Counted from the stretch's first letter, positions 21,653 to 33,788 are shown. The stretch is 64,000 nt of DNA from Ceratodon purpureus (GCA_014871385.1 CM026426.1:37759918-37823917), one strand, 5' to 3'. Made by a program: numbers and translations. Notes: generated from the letters alone by a model not told the origin.

Positions 21653-22046
21653 TAGGAGAAAAATGAGCTCAAAATAAGGCCGTGTAAGCCTGCCCTTTCT
21701 AGGTGAACTTCCTACTTTGGGCACCTCTGCCGCTGGCAGCGGATGCCAGAGTTGCTGCTCGCACAGAACTGCGTCGCGCACTCACAACAAAGGTCCTCGG
21801 AATATTAGGTGAGACATGAATGCCTCGGCTCGGGCTTTGGTCCCAAGTGGGCTGGTTGTGTCAGCCCGACACTGTAGATGTGCCCTCCACACGCCTCGCT
21901 CGGAGGTCAGTGGTTCGAGCCCCCATGGCGGTTGCTGGCAGCACGGTGGCACCTCACATGCCACGTCAAAAAGTACGCGGGCAGCGCCCGTTTTTTTCTC
22001 TCACGTGCCGCTTACACGGCCTTTTTGTGACCTGATTTTTCTCCTA
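21653..22046. mobile_element. TA-flanked TIR element (Tc1/mariner- or pogo-like MITE), ~390 bp
   Basis: Inverted ends of 35 bases lie at 21,655-21,689 and 22,010-22,044 and match at about 31 of 35 positions (GGAGAAAAAT at the tip, GGCCGTGTAAGC at the inner end). TA follows or precedes both tips at 21,653-21,654 and 22,045-22,046, as expected for a Tc1/mariner/pogo-type target duplication. The ~320-base interior is GC-richer than its surroundings and includes GTGGTTCGAGCCCCC (~21,910), which fits a pol III B-box, so a tRNA-derived piece may be inside. No transposase is encoded. The TA target and the position ~0.9 kb from the pogo gene suggest possible cross-mobilisation, but this is inference. 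Confidence 0.65.
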
Positions 22047-22620
22047 ATGCTTATTTTGTTTTTTTCACCTTTGATTAGTGCAATAGCTGAACGTATGTCC
22101 ACATAGTCTATTACTTCAAATCCTTGATCATTTGATGTTTAAAAAGAGATAGGTAGATTAGAGATGTAGTGCACACTGTCTCCGTTAATAACAGTTTTGA
22201 AGCCACATGAACCATCTGGTAATATAATGTGTTTTTTTTTTATCAAGTAAAGAATTGGATGTCTTTTAAAATTGTTTGTATCTCGTTTCTTGGCACACAT
22301 AGAATACGAAGTTGGTAAAAACGGGAACCATAAGTGTCATTGTAAACAACCGCAATGTGAAGAGATTTATTTTATAAATTCGTTATCGGTTATGTTTCAT
22401 TCAGATACATATGCATCAACGCCCTGATATTAAGGACAAGCAATGAACAGATTATTTTTTAAGTTGAAGCTTCATCAAACGACAATCAAAGCAGAATCTC
22501 ATCGCCCGCAATTACACCAATGTCTGTTTGATACACGTAGATTATGTACACAACGTTCCGTATCCACCCAAGAAGGAGATACACAAGAGACACGTATCTT
22601 GAAGACGGACTGTGCAAAGA
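22047..22620. other. Spacer between two TIR elements
   Basis: AT-rich and non-coding. The short frame at 22,443-22,631 has no recognisable features and runs into the next element. Confidence 0.3.
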
Positions 22621-23453
22621 TTAACCCCTAAACGGCCAAAGGTGTTTTTCATCAAAACTGCCTGAAACCAGCCCCTCTTCAAAGCAAGGTGGATTTTGCA
22701 AAGTTGAGGTCTTAATTAGTACATCTAACAGTAAGATCTTGTAGCTAACTTCTATGTCTACATGTCCAGCAAATCTTACACACTCATTCCTCACCAATTG
22801 CAAGATCATAACGTTCAAAGTTGAAAAACAAGTTTTTTTCCCTGCGCAAAAAGGGATCAGCAGAGTTTTGAAGGCCCAAAAAACCATTTTTTTCCATTAT
22901 GGATTTTGGGGGGTTTGATGCACGTCAAAGAAGACTAAATTAGCTAATTAGTTAAAAAAATTGTATTCAAAAAAGTTGTGGAAGGTTGCCAAAACAATCA
23001 TTTTCCGCTAGGGGGTGTACTGAAATTCACAAACAAAGGCCGTTTTTGGACAATAAAAATAGCATATGAAAAAAAATTGGATTATCCGAACGGTGATAAC
23101 ATGCTCTACTACCTTATCTACAAATAGAAATTTTTATTCTTAAAAAATATCAAAATCTCAATTTTTGGTGGAATTTCAAAGTTTCGTCTTTAGGCAGTTT
23201 TGGGCAGTTTTGGGCAGAAATTGCTGCATTCACAGTGGCTGAGAGCCTGCCCGTGGAAGGGCGTTTTATGCTCAGAGGAGCATAACTTTTTCTCACTTCA
23301 TCCAAAAAAAACGAAAAAAATATCCCCATAAACCTCTTGAAAATACCTTTTACCACAAAAAATTTCAAAAATTTTCAAGTAAATTTGAATTTTTAGGAAC
23401 CTGCCCAAATTTCAAAAACACCCATTCTCGGACAATGGCCGTTTAGGGGTTAA
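22621..23453. mobile_element. TTAA-flanked TIR element (piggyBac-like MITE), ~830 bp
   Basis: The left end reads TTAA-CCCCTAAACGGCCA at 22,621 and the right end reads TGGCCGTTTAGGGG-TTAA to 23,453. These are perfect 14-base inverted repeats flanked by TTAA. Subterminal similarity continues (GGTGTTTTT near both ends), and GGCAGTTTTG and its complement recur inside. A TTAA target site with CCC-starting termini is the hallmark of the piggyBac superfamily. The interior is AT-rich, full of short A and T runs, and has no transposase frame, so it is non-autonomous. Confidence 0.7.
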
Positions 23454-25283
23454 CAATAGCAAAATCTACTGTATATGATTACTTGTGAAAACTATGAGAT
23501 GGGCGCTGATTATGACGACATCTACAAAACAGAAATTCGTACATTCGGATTAACTGGGTTCTACATCTCGAAACAAATTTGGAATACTGAAGATTTACGA
23601 TTCTCAAAAAATTAACCTGAGTAACTCTGGACCACCATGGGGCGAGCAACTTTACTTGTTTGATGCTCACAAACTGACACGCAACTCCACTTATGTCCGT
23701 TGAATACTGAAAACTATATATGTCATTTAGAATGTCATTTTGGTAGATTTTATATATGTTTTTTTATGTAGATCTTATAGCCTTGAAATTTGGTACGCGT
23801 GTTATTAACTTAAAGATGATGTTGTGGTAAAAATTTTCATGGTAAAATTCCAATTTTTGAGCTCTTGGGAGGGCGGCAAAGTTGGCAGCAATGAAGCTTT
23901 TTTCCCATATGAATGCAAAAATTCGTATGCATGTTGTACCCGACTGTACATCATTTGTTCCAATAGACATGTTTCCGCCAATCCTAAATTTTGTAACCAT
24001 GGTTAGAACTCCAAAGCAGAATTTAGTAGTTGATAGTGCTTACTTGGCCACGATCAGTGTGCCCACTTGTATATCGCATCAAGTTGTAAAAGTTTATTGT
24101 GAAAGATCCCCTCTTGTGTATAGTTTACATTTTGGGACAATTGGTTTTGATTAATTCAAAAGAGGATTTGCTACCCAACATACATATTATTATTGGCAAC
24201 CGCCAGAAACACCTCCATTAAATAAAATATATCGTATGGAAAAATGCAGACGGTACACCTTGACGGTCATTGCAAACTGGATCTTGAAAAAATAGCGGAC
24301 CAAGGAAAGCTCTACAGACATGCACATGGCACAACCACAATGAAGCCAAATCGAGAGGAGGAATATGAAACAGTACACACTGCAGCCATTTGTTAGATAC
24401 CTGTTGTACATAACATCATAGGTAAATACACGTTCATGGTAAAGTAAAACACCAAAATTGCTTACTATGATGGAAGGGGATGAATTTGGGGATCCCTTCC
24501 CGGAAGCACCCTTCACAGCTCCTACTCCAACCTCCAAATATTGGGCTTTGCGACAGTGTGTCCTCGTCTTACACGGATAGTTTGTTCAAGTTGGGAATAT
24601 AGACTCCACATACATCATCACATGTTGAACGCCTCTAGTACATTCTTCTCTCCTCTAGGAATAGGAATTGTGACCATCTAGTCCATTGCGTCTAGTGTAA
24701 AAGAAACTGTTATAGCTTTAAATTTGCGTGGGGGCTTCTTTCCCTCACCATGTTTTGCATGTTTCATCCTTGCTCTCCACTACCAGAGTGACAACGTCCC
24801 TTTTAACACAAAAACCAACAGAAGGGTTACAAAAGTGTGTTAGTTAGGACGTGTCGATCCATTTGTTGATTCTGTCGACAACTGACAGATTATCAGTCAC
24901 AGAAGTGTTAAAGTTTCTGTAGAAAATACAGCATCCACGTCGGACATCCATGTCACCGTCCACGTCATTGTCCAGCCAGCGTCATTATCCAGTCAGCTCA
25001 CCACATCACCTTTCCCGCCATCCAGTATCGAACTCGCGCCCTTTGTTCGCGATACCCGGACCCAATCAGGAACTGCCAAGTGCTGCAACTCCATCCAGTG
25101 ATGTAGACAAGATGTTCGTCTGCGATGCACTTCCTGCATTTCGTTTGGACAATTGTGGTCCTCCCGATTGAGTGCCGTAGCGCCGTCGATATGTTCTTGC
25201 GCATCCTGCCTGAGGCATCGACATGTGTGTCCACTATGTTGTGAACTTGCTATTTTCGGAGATGCTGGATGCATCCACGACTA
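23454..25283. other. Non-coding, AT-rich then GC-mixed
   Basis: No gene is supported. Frames at 23,882-24,154, 24,190-24,537 (minus) and 24,950-25,274 (both strands) lack recognisable domains. A (T/C)CACGTC-type motif recurs around 24,935-24,975. Confidence 0.3.
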
Positions 25284-25329
25284 GATTTGTCCCCACCTAC
25301 GTCTCCGATTTGTCCCCACCTATGTCTCC
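25284..25329. repeat. Two tandem copies of a 23-base unit
   Basis: GATTTGTCCCCACCTACGTC followed by TCC is repeated once directly adjacent with a single C/T change. It is a minimal tandem duplication with no evident function. Confidence 0.8.
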
Positions 25330-26427
25330 GAAACTCAGGTTCAAACTCGCATGAAAACGTGTGGAATCACATGACTGGCCGGGAACTGATATGAAACTAA
25401 TTCTAAAACCGACAGCACATACGTGTTTCAGCGCTAGTGGTACACTTGCAGTCAGGGCTTGCGGCGTGACTTGCGCATATTGTACCACTCGTACGGCATT
25501 CGTTTCATGTATTTGCAACATTGTGAATGATAGGAAAAAGATATGCATGATCTGTGATGTGTGTAATGTTTGCACAGCTTTATTTCATTAAAGATGAATT
25601 CGAGTATTTCAAATTCGACTCCAAGATGTAGAACTCTGCTTAGCTTATGGACTAGGGTTTCTACAGTTGTCTACAGTGTGAGCAGTGGACACAGCATGGA
25701 TTCTTGTACATCTGACCAATTGCAGATCTGTGCGCCCCCACATTCAAATGACATACTCTACTTCAATCTACATACACAACTGTGCTCACGGTAGCACCGT
25801 TAAATCACGTTTGCGACATTTTCTTTTGGATGTACTAATCACAATACCATCTGCGATTTTTTGAGTGCAGATACATTAGTCACTCTCATTCAACGATCTA
25901 GGCATGAAGAGTTTGAGTGCGTTTAGTTGGTGCTGCTGTACTGGTAACATTTAGAACCTGTTTTAGTCCCGACTTCGACCTAGTCTTCCGTGACATATCT
26001 GCAGCAGGTGGTTCTGTCTGAGCTTCAACCTTTCGATACGCACCAGCTCCCTCATCTACACCCTGTCACAGGATTATCATTAGATTATTTCTTTATTAGA
26101 CTTATCATGCAACATCCTTTCTCTTATGCACACTCTAGTCTGTTTAGTTCCAATGTCAAACGCGTGAATTCGAGCAACCCGTATAATTTATGTGCATGTT
26201 TTAGGGAACAGTGTATGCTCTGTCAAAACAAACCTAGTAGCAAAGAATTACAAAAAAATAAAAAATAAATTAAAAAATAAAATAAATAAAACAATCTAGA
26301 TAAAAGTACTCGAATTGATGCAAAGAGAAAACATCGACATGGTCGAGGAAAGCAAAGAATCACAAATTCAAGAAAGAAAATTGATGAGACTGAGAGACAC
26401 CCGAGGCTTGCAGTCATGTTAGTACCG
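25330..26427. other. Non-coding; A-rich low-complexity tract at 26,250-26,295
   Basis: No convincing gene. The tract at ~26,250-26,295 is an imperfect (AAATA)n/poly-A stretch, as can form at retroposon tails, but no retroposon body was identified upstream. Confidence 0.35.
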
Positions 26428-27487
26428 TCATACCTTCGTCTTCATATTTTCCACGACTGCTACGTCCAGTACCGGATTGCTCTCTACAACTTCTTTGATT
26501 GGACCTTGTTCATTGCCAGAGTCGTTACTTACACGGTCCTTTGCTCTCAGCATTTGAAGCTCGTTCCACATTGACTGTACAAAAGGGTCCTGGAGGATGA
26601 CCTCCTTCGATAAACGTGTCATCGAAGTTGTTAGCTTCTCCGATGTTTGGTCTCTGTCGTCTACTTCGTCACTCACTTCATTCTTCTTCAAAGTACTGAT
26701 TCACAAGGAAAGCATCCAAAATTCAGTTACAGACCATTCACTGGGATCTGAAAACTCGCAATTCCTCATGCCACACCACATTCTACCACCACGGACAAAC
26801 AGTAGTCTACATTGGACCCTAATTAGGAGAAGACAAAGAAAAACTTTAATCGTGCGCACAGTGATATGTGTGATAACACCTTGCTTCACGCGACTCAATC
26901 TGTTGAATCGTTGTGTCCTTGCGCTTCCTCCCTTCGCAGCCCTTGTCGCGTTTCATTTCGAGGGCCATCTCTTCAGGGTCTGGTGATCAGCCCATCAACT
27001 CAGACAACTTCTGTCGAACGCCAGATTTGCCAAGGGGTCTTGTACGCCCACCTGGGCCTCTGGATGCATGTGCCCGTTGAGTATCCTCCCCTTTCTTCAG
27101 TGTTGCAGGGTCATCTCTATACTTTCGTAGTGTGTTCCATATCCTCTTGTCAAACGACAGGGGGCATGGAACACCGCTATCAATAAGTGCTAGAACAGCG
27201 TTCCTTCTCTGACTTAGCGCCCTCCCGAGAACACTCCGAAAGAAGCCTTTACTGAGCTTGGAGCTGTACTCGAATTTTTCAGCCACTTTTTCCCTTGCTT
27301 CTCTTAGTTTTTCCTTCGGAAACCTCCTCACGTCCACCACTAAAGGATCTAGAGAGTAACTAATTTTCTTGACCTCTTTCTTCCAGTTCTTTAATCCATT
27401 GCCATATACCTCCCCTGTGTCACTGTCAACAACCACAAAATATGGCTTCTTCCCTTCTGCCTGGCGTCTGCTAGCCTCTTTCTTCAT
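26428..27487 (-). CDS. Unknown basic protein; possible transposon accessory protein
   Basis: The minus frame 27,487-26,987 (166 codons, MKKEASRRQ...) is protein-like throughout: YFVVVDSDTGEVYGNGLKNW, a charged helix PKEKLREAREKVAEKFEYS, then KRIWNTLRKYRDDPATLKKG. It ends in a basic Arg/Gly tail. A second minus frame, 26,691-26,428, is acidic and helical (MKKNEVSDEVDDRDQ...) and could be a following exon. The W..L..Y..DP....K segment with a basic tail is reminiscent of the Ptta/En-Spm or TNPA-type accessory proteins of plant CACTA elements, but I cannot confirm this. Overlapping plus-strand frames look like shadows. Confidence 0.4.
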
Positions 27488-28410
27488 CGAAGCTTGTTTC
27501 TTCCTACTCTCTCTTCTCCTTTATGATTCCGGTAGTTGCTGTCCGTGCTTTGAATCTGTCCGCACAAGAGCGTCAGCTTCTCCATTGCTTGAGACCTCAT
27601 CCGATGACAACTCAGTGTGCCGTTGTCCGCATTTGCGTTTATCCGAGGTATGCCGTGTATCCTTCTGTGACTTTGAATGCTGGAATCAACCTTCGTCTGA
27701 CTCAGAGGAGCTGCTCTCGTACCGTTCACCTCCGTCTCTTCTTGCGTTCCGTTTCCATCCGCTCTTCCGACCACTGTGAAATCCTCCAGAGCTAGGTCCT
27801 ACTCCTCTATCCACATTCTTCTGCAACCAGTCTCTTCCTCTTCGATCGTCACCGGAACTATGGGAGCTCTGGGTGGAGTCATCGGAACTCGTACTCCATC
27901 TTCGTTCCCTCTCCCTACCGCGTTCCTTTTTTTGCTATTTCTCAGGTAACTCTTTCACTCTATGGCCTTCGGATTTTTGCACGTGATGTTTTTTGGATGC
28001 TTTCCGTCTCTGCTTACAATCTGAATCGCTTTCACTGGCCTGCACAGTGGTGCCACACCTCTCGTAAATGATGATGCTTATCAACTACATATTTAAAAAT
28101 TAAGTGAAAGTCGAAATATGATTATTCAAAGTCATATATAAAACTTCCACTATCTACTTACGGAATGCATCACACAAACATTATAGTGATATTTATTGTG
28201 CGGCTTGCCATAGGTTCATAATTGAATTGGAATAGCAAAGGTTACAGAATAGGAACACATACCCTTGAAATCAGCATAGTTCCATAACAAATCTCTCAAC
28301 AAAAACATTTGACGTATCTAGACTGCGTTAATCAAAACTGACTGACGCAAGCAACATTTACATTAAGAGTAGCTGAACATTAATTACAGACCTACGAGGA
28401 CGTTAGGCTA

Positions 28411-28605
28411 TTAATGTCTTACACATTCTGGAGATTCAGTAATTTTTGACCTCCTCTCAACACGACCGTCATTGCCCGATCTAGCACTATAAGTCCTCTT
28501 CTCAGAAGTACAAAATCTGGCATCATTTGATGCATACTGTTTCTTTTCCATACTTGTTGTTGCCTTTGAAGTTGAGGCATCCATTCCTTGCAGATTGTTG
28601 GTCAC
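28411..28605 (-). CDS. Possible upstream exon, Ser/Thr/Lys-rich
   Basis: A minus-strand frame of 64 codons (MTNNLQGMDASTSKATTSM...) with disordered composition lies ~1 kb upstream of the 27.5-kb minus frame on the same strand. It could be an exon of the same gene. Support is only by strand, spacing and composition. Confidence 0.2.
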   Translation of the reverse strand: MTNNLQGMDASTSKATTSMEKKQYASNDARFCTSEKRTYSARSGNDGRVERRSKITESPECVRH

Positions 28606-29148
28606 GTTTTCACTCCTGTGACACTTATCTGAAAACGTTCACTGGTTAAAAGAATAATATTCAAAGAGCATTCCATGATTTTGCTTTCACAAATGAGTTA
28701 CATACCACAACATGAATTATAAAAGCATCGTTCAACGAAACGGAAGTCTAATAATTTACACTTCATTACATGTTTTCGGATCTCATCAACTCTGCATGGT
28801 TTTATAATAATACTGAGGTTGACAAAGAAGTTACATTTTTTAAACTTATATGGGAATTGAAATTACGAAAGGTGCATGCCATCCACGAATTTGACGAGTC
28901 AATGTAGTTGCAATTAAACTAGGAGGTTAATGTTTTTTTTTTTTTTTTTGAAGAGTATGATTTGATCCAATTTTACTACAAGTGTGCATATATAGGGAGA
29001 CATCAGAGTTAAGCAAATTGCAAGGGAGGACTTCAAGTTCTATGTGCTTTGCAGTACGTACTAGGCGAAGGTGCTGTTCCGATCATAGTGTCTTCATCAT
29101 CCTCTCGTCGTACTCGAGAGCCATTGCTTCCATTTTTAGAAAGAGTAT

Positions 29149-29340
29149 TCATCTTCGTCTGCTGGAGTCCAGTGCTATTGTGCAAATGTCCAGAGTCGTT
29201 TCCTCTTTGTTAGATGTGGGGGTCGATCCCTTTGTCTTCAACTCCAGCCTCACTTCCTCGCCGTTTCCAGTTGCTCTCTTCTTCCTCTGAATAGACCATC
29301 TCCAAAACGTCAATTTCTCATCTTTTTGTGGACCACCCAT
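29149..29340 (-). CDS. Possible exon, basic unknown peptide
   Basis: The minus frame MGGPQKDEKLTFWRWSIQRK continues hydrophilic for 63 codons and opens onto SMEAMALEYDERMMKTL-like helical residues further on. This suggests a diverged exon of the minus-strand unit at 26-29 kb. No family is recognised. Confidence 0.2.
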   Translation of the reverse strand: MGGPQKDEKLTFWRWSIQRKKRATGNGEEVRLELKTKGSTPTSNKEETTLDICTIALDSSRRR

Positions 29341-31086
29341 CTTTTTAAGCTAAAACCAATGACTATGTTTACTACGGAAAATCACAGAATGAGAGTAACA
29401 GGTTTGCAAACACAGTACGACGTCCTTTTGAAACGGAAAATCAGGGTTTGTGAGTACTTATCTTCGATTGCCATGTAAATGTGGTTGTTTACAGACCTGC
29501 ATGAAAGCCCTGTTTTGTCCACAACAACGGACAAAAAATGAACTTTGATCGGTGAACATGAAAAGAAAAAAAATCTCAGCAATTAGAAAGGTCTTGAACA
29601 TCAAATGAGCGAGTGAGTTAAACGATGATGTGCATACAAGAACAACTTCCTAGACCCAACAAGTCTACCAAACTGTAGTGTTTGTCGTGATTTACATAGA
29701 CAAAGTAGAAACTTAAAAAAGCAGACTTATGCAAGCCACAAATTGGGAAGTATACTTAGATACAAAAACTGTTTCTTCCGTCGTATATGTCCGCAACCCT
29801 CCGAAGCAATATCTCCTCCACGCATGCGACGATGTAACAAAGCCGTCGCGAGAATCTAAAACGTCGGGATAGGAAAAACGAAACAATCTGGAAAAAGAAG
29901 TTGAGACCGTGGGTGAACTATGAAACGTAAAACAAAGAACCCGACGGAGGCAAAACAAGATCCAACGCTACTCAGATATTTAATCAAGTATGGATACTGC
30001 ATGCGCCTGTAGCAAATACTTACTGTTCTCTCTTACAAACGACAAAGTTGTGAAAAAATTCTAAGTATCTTTCCTTCCTCCGATTCTACCGAGGGCGAAG
30101 TTAGAACTTCGAAGGGACTCCCAGTTCAGAGGAAGTATGCCATGTGAAAAAGGTTGCAGCGACATCCTTAAGGGGAACTACGAGGACGTGAATCGTGTTC
30201 GGAGGCACAGTTACCTAAACAGTACTTGTCATTACAAAGTTCCATCTGTTAAATCACTTCTCATCCACACGGAAATCGAAGGCAACGGATGTCATCTACA
30301 TATTTCCATCAACAACCCAAGAGGAAATTGACTCCGTGGGGGCATGTCATGCATCATTCGGTGCCGGAATTACAAAAGACACATCTGTGTTTGTAGGAAC
30401 GTTGTTTTGAAAGTACATAGAGCTAGATCGTTCTCAGCTGGCATGTCAAGAAACCGGAGAGGACTGTTCTAATTTAATAGATTACAACTCTGAAATGACC
30501 ACATAGTGACTGGGTTCTTTCCTGGATCAGAAGGGTTTTGGGTTGTTTGATTCCTTGTGGAAGTCACAAACTTCTGCAATGAGACGATTTATTAAGTCTC
30601 TCAATTTCATTTCCTTCGATGATGATTCACGCACCCTTGCACTCGTGATGGCAGAGGTGGACAATTGTGGAATACTACAGCAACTCAAACACACTTTGTG
30701 AGATCTCAAACTCGAATTTCCTTCTGATTTTTCCTTACTATTGTGATTGTGGACGTTCCAAAGTTCCCTCCGCCTCTCGACACTAAACTGCCCATTATAT
30801 TAGGGTTTGGTCATTAGTAGCTATGTTTCTACATTAATGTGCGCTGTGTTTTAGGTAATATACAAGACATATAGGTTTTGACAATTACAATTGTCTTCAT
30901 CAATACACAATTTGTTTTGGAGAACCCAAGGTTTGAAATGTTCCGGTAACATGTCTTATTACGTGGTGCTGTTTTGTCTATGTCATTCATTGGTGTGGTT
31001 TTAAATGTGCACAACCGTTCATGTTGTGTCGTCATTATTTACTCCCCGTTGTGAACATTGTTTGTTACTGTGTGAGGATGTCGAGG
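29341..31086. other. No supported gene
   Basis: Only short frames occur. The minus frame 30,709-30,527 is helical and hydrophilic but too short to judge. Confidence 0.3.
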
Positions 31087-31476
31087 TCATAGTGATGTCC
31101 ACACACTACCTCTTTTTAGTCTAATTAGGTTTCTCTTCTCTTGTTCATAGAGGTTTTCTCCATTGCATGAGTCTGTATTGTTTACTGTCACCCAATAGTC
31201 CCACCAACTTTCAATTTCGCTAAAATAGATCGTGGTTGTTGAGTACTGCATTCGTAATTTCTGTAGTCTTGCGTCAACTCTGTCATTGCAATTTACATAC
31301 CTATATCTTGGTTTTCTTCCTTTGTGGCAGTCGATCATTGAAACAAGGGCCCCAACACTTCTGAAACTGATTTCAATTGATTTGTAGTGAAATAACGCTA
31401 TATCGTCCCTTCCAGACACGAATAGAAGTTCACCATATCGAGGTACAGTCACTCCCATCCCGTCCAAGTGTGTCAT
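31087..31476 (-). CDS. Hypothetical 129-residue protein
   Basis: The minus-strand frame starts MTHLDGMGVTVPRYGELL and has balanced, protein-like composition with aromatic residues (ESWWDYWVTVN, KPRYRYVNCNDRVD). I recognise no family. It lies immediately upstream of the second CACTA copy but in opposite orientation. It could be a host exon, an accessory ORF or chance. Confidence 0.25.
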   Translation of the reverse strand: MTHLDGMGVTVPRYGELLFVSGRDDIALFHYKSIEISFRSVGALVSMIDCHKGRKPRYRYVNCNDRVDARLQKLRMQYSTTTIYFSEIESWWDYWVTVNNTDSCNGENLYEQEKRNLIRLKRGSVWTSL

Positions 31477-31561
31477 TGATTAAAAAAATAAGAATTCCAT
31501 GTACACAGAGTCAGAGTAAGCAGACCATGAATTGAATTGCGCAGTGAAGGGATAGAGCAAC

Positions 31562-31765
31562 ATGTCGAATTCGCAGCTTCACCGGGCCTATCACAAAGAG
31601 AGGTCGATAGCGAAGAGTATGAAGCTTAAGGAATACCCATGCGCTTGTACAGTATGCCGAGGGGCCCAAGTGCATGCAGTAAGAATTATAGCTCAACATC
31701 ACCGAGAAAACAAGAGAGATCCTTATTTGACCGAGTCTTTGCTGGTACGTTATCTGTTTGCCTAG
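31562..31765 (+). pseudogene. Second CACTA element, N-terminal Cys-rich exon
   Basis: The exon contains CACTVCRGAQVHAVRIIAQHH, which matches the layout of the Cys cluster in the first element (CPCNVCLGENRSLRYRAIVRRHL). The frame ends shortly after RDPYLTES. It marks the 5' coding end of the second CACTA/TNP2 copy on the plus strand. Confidence 0.55.
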
Positions 31766-31961
31766 CCTTTTCCATATATATTCACATATGTTCGACTTGC
31801 TATGATACATCACGAAGGAAAATGATTCAATAGTTTAGAACAGGTAAAATAAAATGGAAAACACTGCGTGCCTACCGACTGTTTCTAAATAAAAAATTAT
31901 TTTGTTAAATGATGATGTCGTTAATGCATATATACAGAGAATACCATGAAGGTTTAGGGAA

Positions 31962-32288
31962 GACCTGGAAGAGGTTGAATATGAATTAACTGATGACGAT
32001 TCCGACGACGACGGCTTTGACCACCAACGCATGGTCGAAGACGCATTTGCAAGAGGAGACGAAATACACCAGAAGCAGCAGCAGCACTAATGTTTCGAGC
32101 CGGACAAAGATGACGGTTGCCAAACTACGGAAGAGATGGAGAAATTGTTTGCAGAATCAAGAAAACGACTCTTCAAAGGTTGTAGAACTAACAGGTTGAA
32201 GTTCGTCATTGTGATTCTAACAATGTGCAACCTTTACGGAGTCTCTTACAGTTTTCTTGACGAGTTGCTCCGTTTTCTCTGGGATTGA
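31962..32288 (+). pseudogene. Second CACTA element, acidic segment and start of TNP2 core
   Basis: In one frame the sequence reads DLEEVEYELTDDDSDDDGF, a TAA at 32,088-32,090, then TEEMEKLFAESRKRLFKGC and LTMCNLYGVSYSFLDELLRF. This is the counterpart of LLEESAKTPLYAGLTLTQLG onward in the first element. The stop inside an otherwise matching frame shows decay. Immediately after the core start, the frame jumps to the Cys motif of the next feature, so the catalytic middle has been deleted. Confidence 0.6.
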
Positions 32289-32530
32289 TTTCAGGGCAGG
32301 TTACAAAAGGGTACTCAGGTTGCTTACACTGTGGAGAGCAAACCTGCGGAGAAAGCTGTCGGCCAGCAATTAATAAGGTTGTCTACCTAGGTGCGAGGAG
32401 GAATTTGGATGCAAACCATCCGTGGAGGAGAGCACGGAAAGCATTTAACAATGAAACAGAAGAAAGAGGTGAGTGTTCTCGCATGTCTGGAATAGAGGTT
32501 CGTGAGTATGGAGAGGAACGTCAGAAATGA
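32285..32530 (+). pseudogene. Second CACTA element, Cys-motif segment after an internal deletion
   Basis: GQVTKGYSGCLHCGEQTCGE matches GCVTKGYRGCPICAQNT of the first element. It is followed by YLGARRNLDANHPWRRARKA, the typical Y.GHRR.L...HPWR phrase of TNP2. About 300 codons present in the first element between the core start and this motif are missing. Downstream (~32,545-32,620) a frame with HGVKRLSILYRLPY corresponds to FGIKRVSSLFSLPYWR. Confidence 0.6.
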
Positions 32531-32910
32531 TTGGACGATGGAGGAAGGCCTAACAGCGAAGGTGACCCTGTAAAGCGACATGGAGTAAAGCGTCTGAGTA
32601 TCCTATATCGACTACCGTACTGAGAGGTACGTAGACTTCATTTTAGCTATTTTATTAAAGTAAACTTTGTATATTTCACAGAACCTGTTACATCGTAAAC
32701 ATGAGTCTGTTTCAGCATAATTTCAGTATTCCAATGTTCTTAACAAGGAAATCAGACTCTCTTTATTCAATGTACTGTTAGTTGAGTCAGTGTGTATTCC
32801 TACTTGCAAAATTCTGTTTCTACGAATTTACATGTTTCAATCGTTTTAGATTTTACTCTGTTTTGACAAATTCATATGTTTTCAGCGAAATTTATTTTTT
32901 TGTGGACATG

Positions 32911-33788
32911 TGGCAGGAAATGCCTGTTCGATATGTGTTGGATGTTATGCATTGCGAGAAGAACCTCGCAGATAGTCTTGTCCGGATGCTTTTCGGAGAG
33001 ATTGATACGCCTTCAGTAAGAATGGACTAAGAGAACCGGCGTATCCGAAGACATCTTTGGCTAAGGAGGATTGGAGACTCAGGAAGGTTGTACATGCCTG
33101 ACGCACCGTACGTGTTGTCTACTCTACAGAAGCACACCGTTCTGGAAACTCTCCGACGCTTAAAGATGCCAACTTGTTATTGCAGTAACCTCCACTCGAA
33201 GTTGAGCTAGGGAAAACTGAGAGGATTAAAATCCCATGACCTACATGAGCTGCTGCAACAAGTGTTACCACTTGTTTGCGAGGAGTTGGGGATGCAAAGG
33301 TGGTCGGCTTGATCATGCGCATCAGCCGTCTGTTTAGAAAAATCTGCGCAAAATCAGTTGACGAAGACATGGAAGAGCAGTGTACCATGCAGAAGGAATT
33401 TCCCCCTGCGTTTTTCAATATTACTTTCCACCAACCGCGTCATCTGGTACAAGATCTTTTTTTGTGTGGGCCTGTGCACACTCGTTGGATGTATCCATTC
33501 GAGCGATGGCTGAAAGGACTGAAGGGAAGCGTGAGAAATAGAGCAAGGCCTGAAGGCAGTATGGCAAAATCGTATTCCATTGAAGAGGCTTCGGGATTCC
33601 TAACAGAGTATATGTCAGAGTACAAGGGCACATCGAGGCGAGTCTGGGACAACAGTAAAGACATATCCATGTTGGAAGACGTACTTGAGGGAGAGCCAAA
33701 AGAAAGACCATTGAACGAAAACGAACGACAATGGATGCATAATTTTGTTCTGGACAACGCCACTCACCTAGAGCCTTGGCGACGGTAA
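32911..33788 (+). pseudogene. Second CACTA element, DUF4218-like module
   Basis: The region opens WQEMPVRYVLDVMHCEKNLA (32,92x) and is broken by stops (TAA at 33,028, TAG near 33,207). It resumes in the long frame 33,276-33,788 with FPPAFFNITFHQPRHLVQDL, GPVHTRWMYPFERWLKGL, RPEGSMAKSYSIEEASGFL and ENERQWMHNFVLDN. Motif order equals that of the DUF4218 module at 3.7-4.6 kb. Multiple stops and frame changes make it a pseudogene. Confidence 0.75.
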
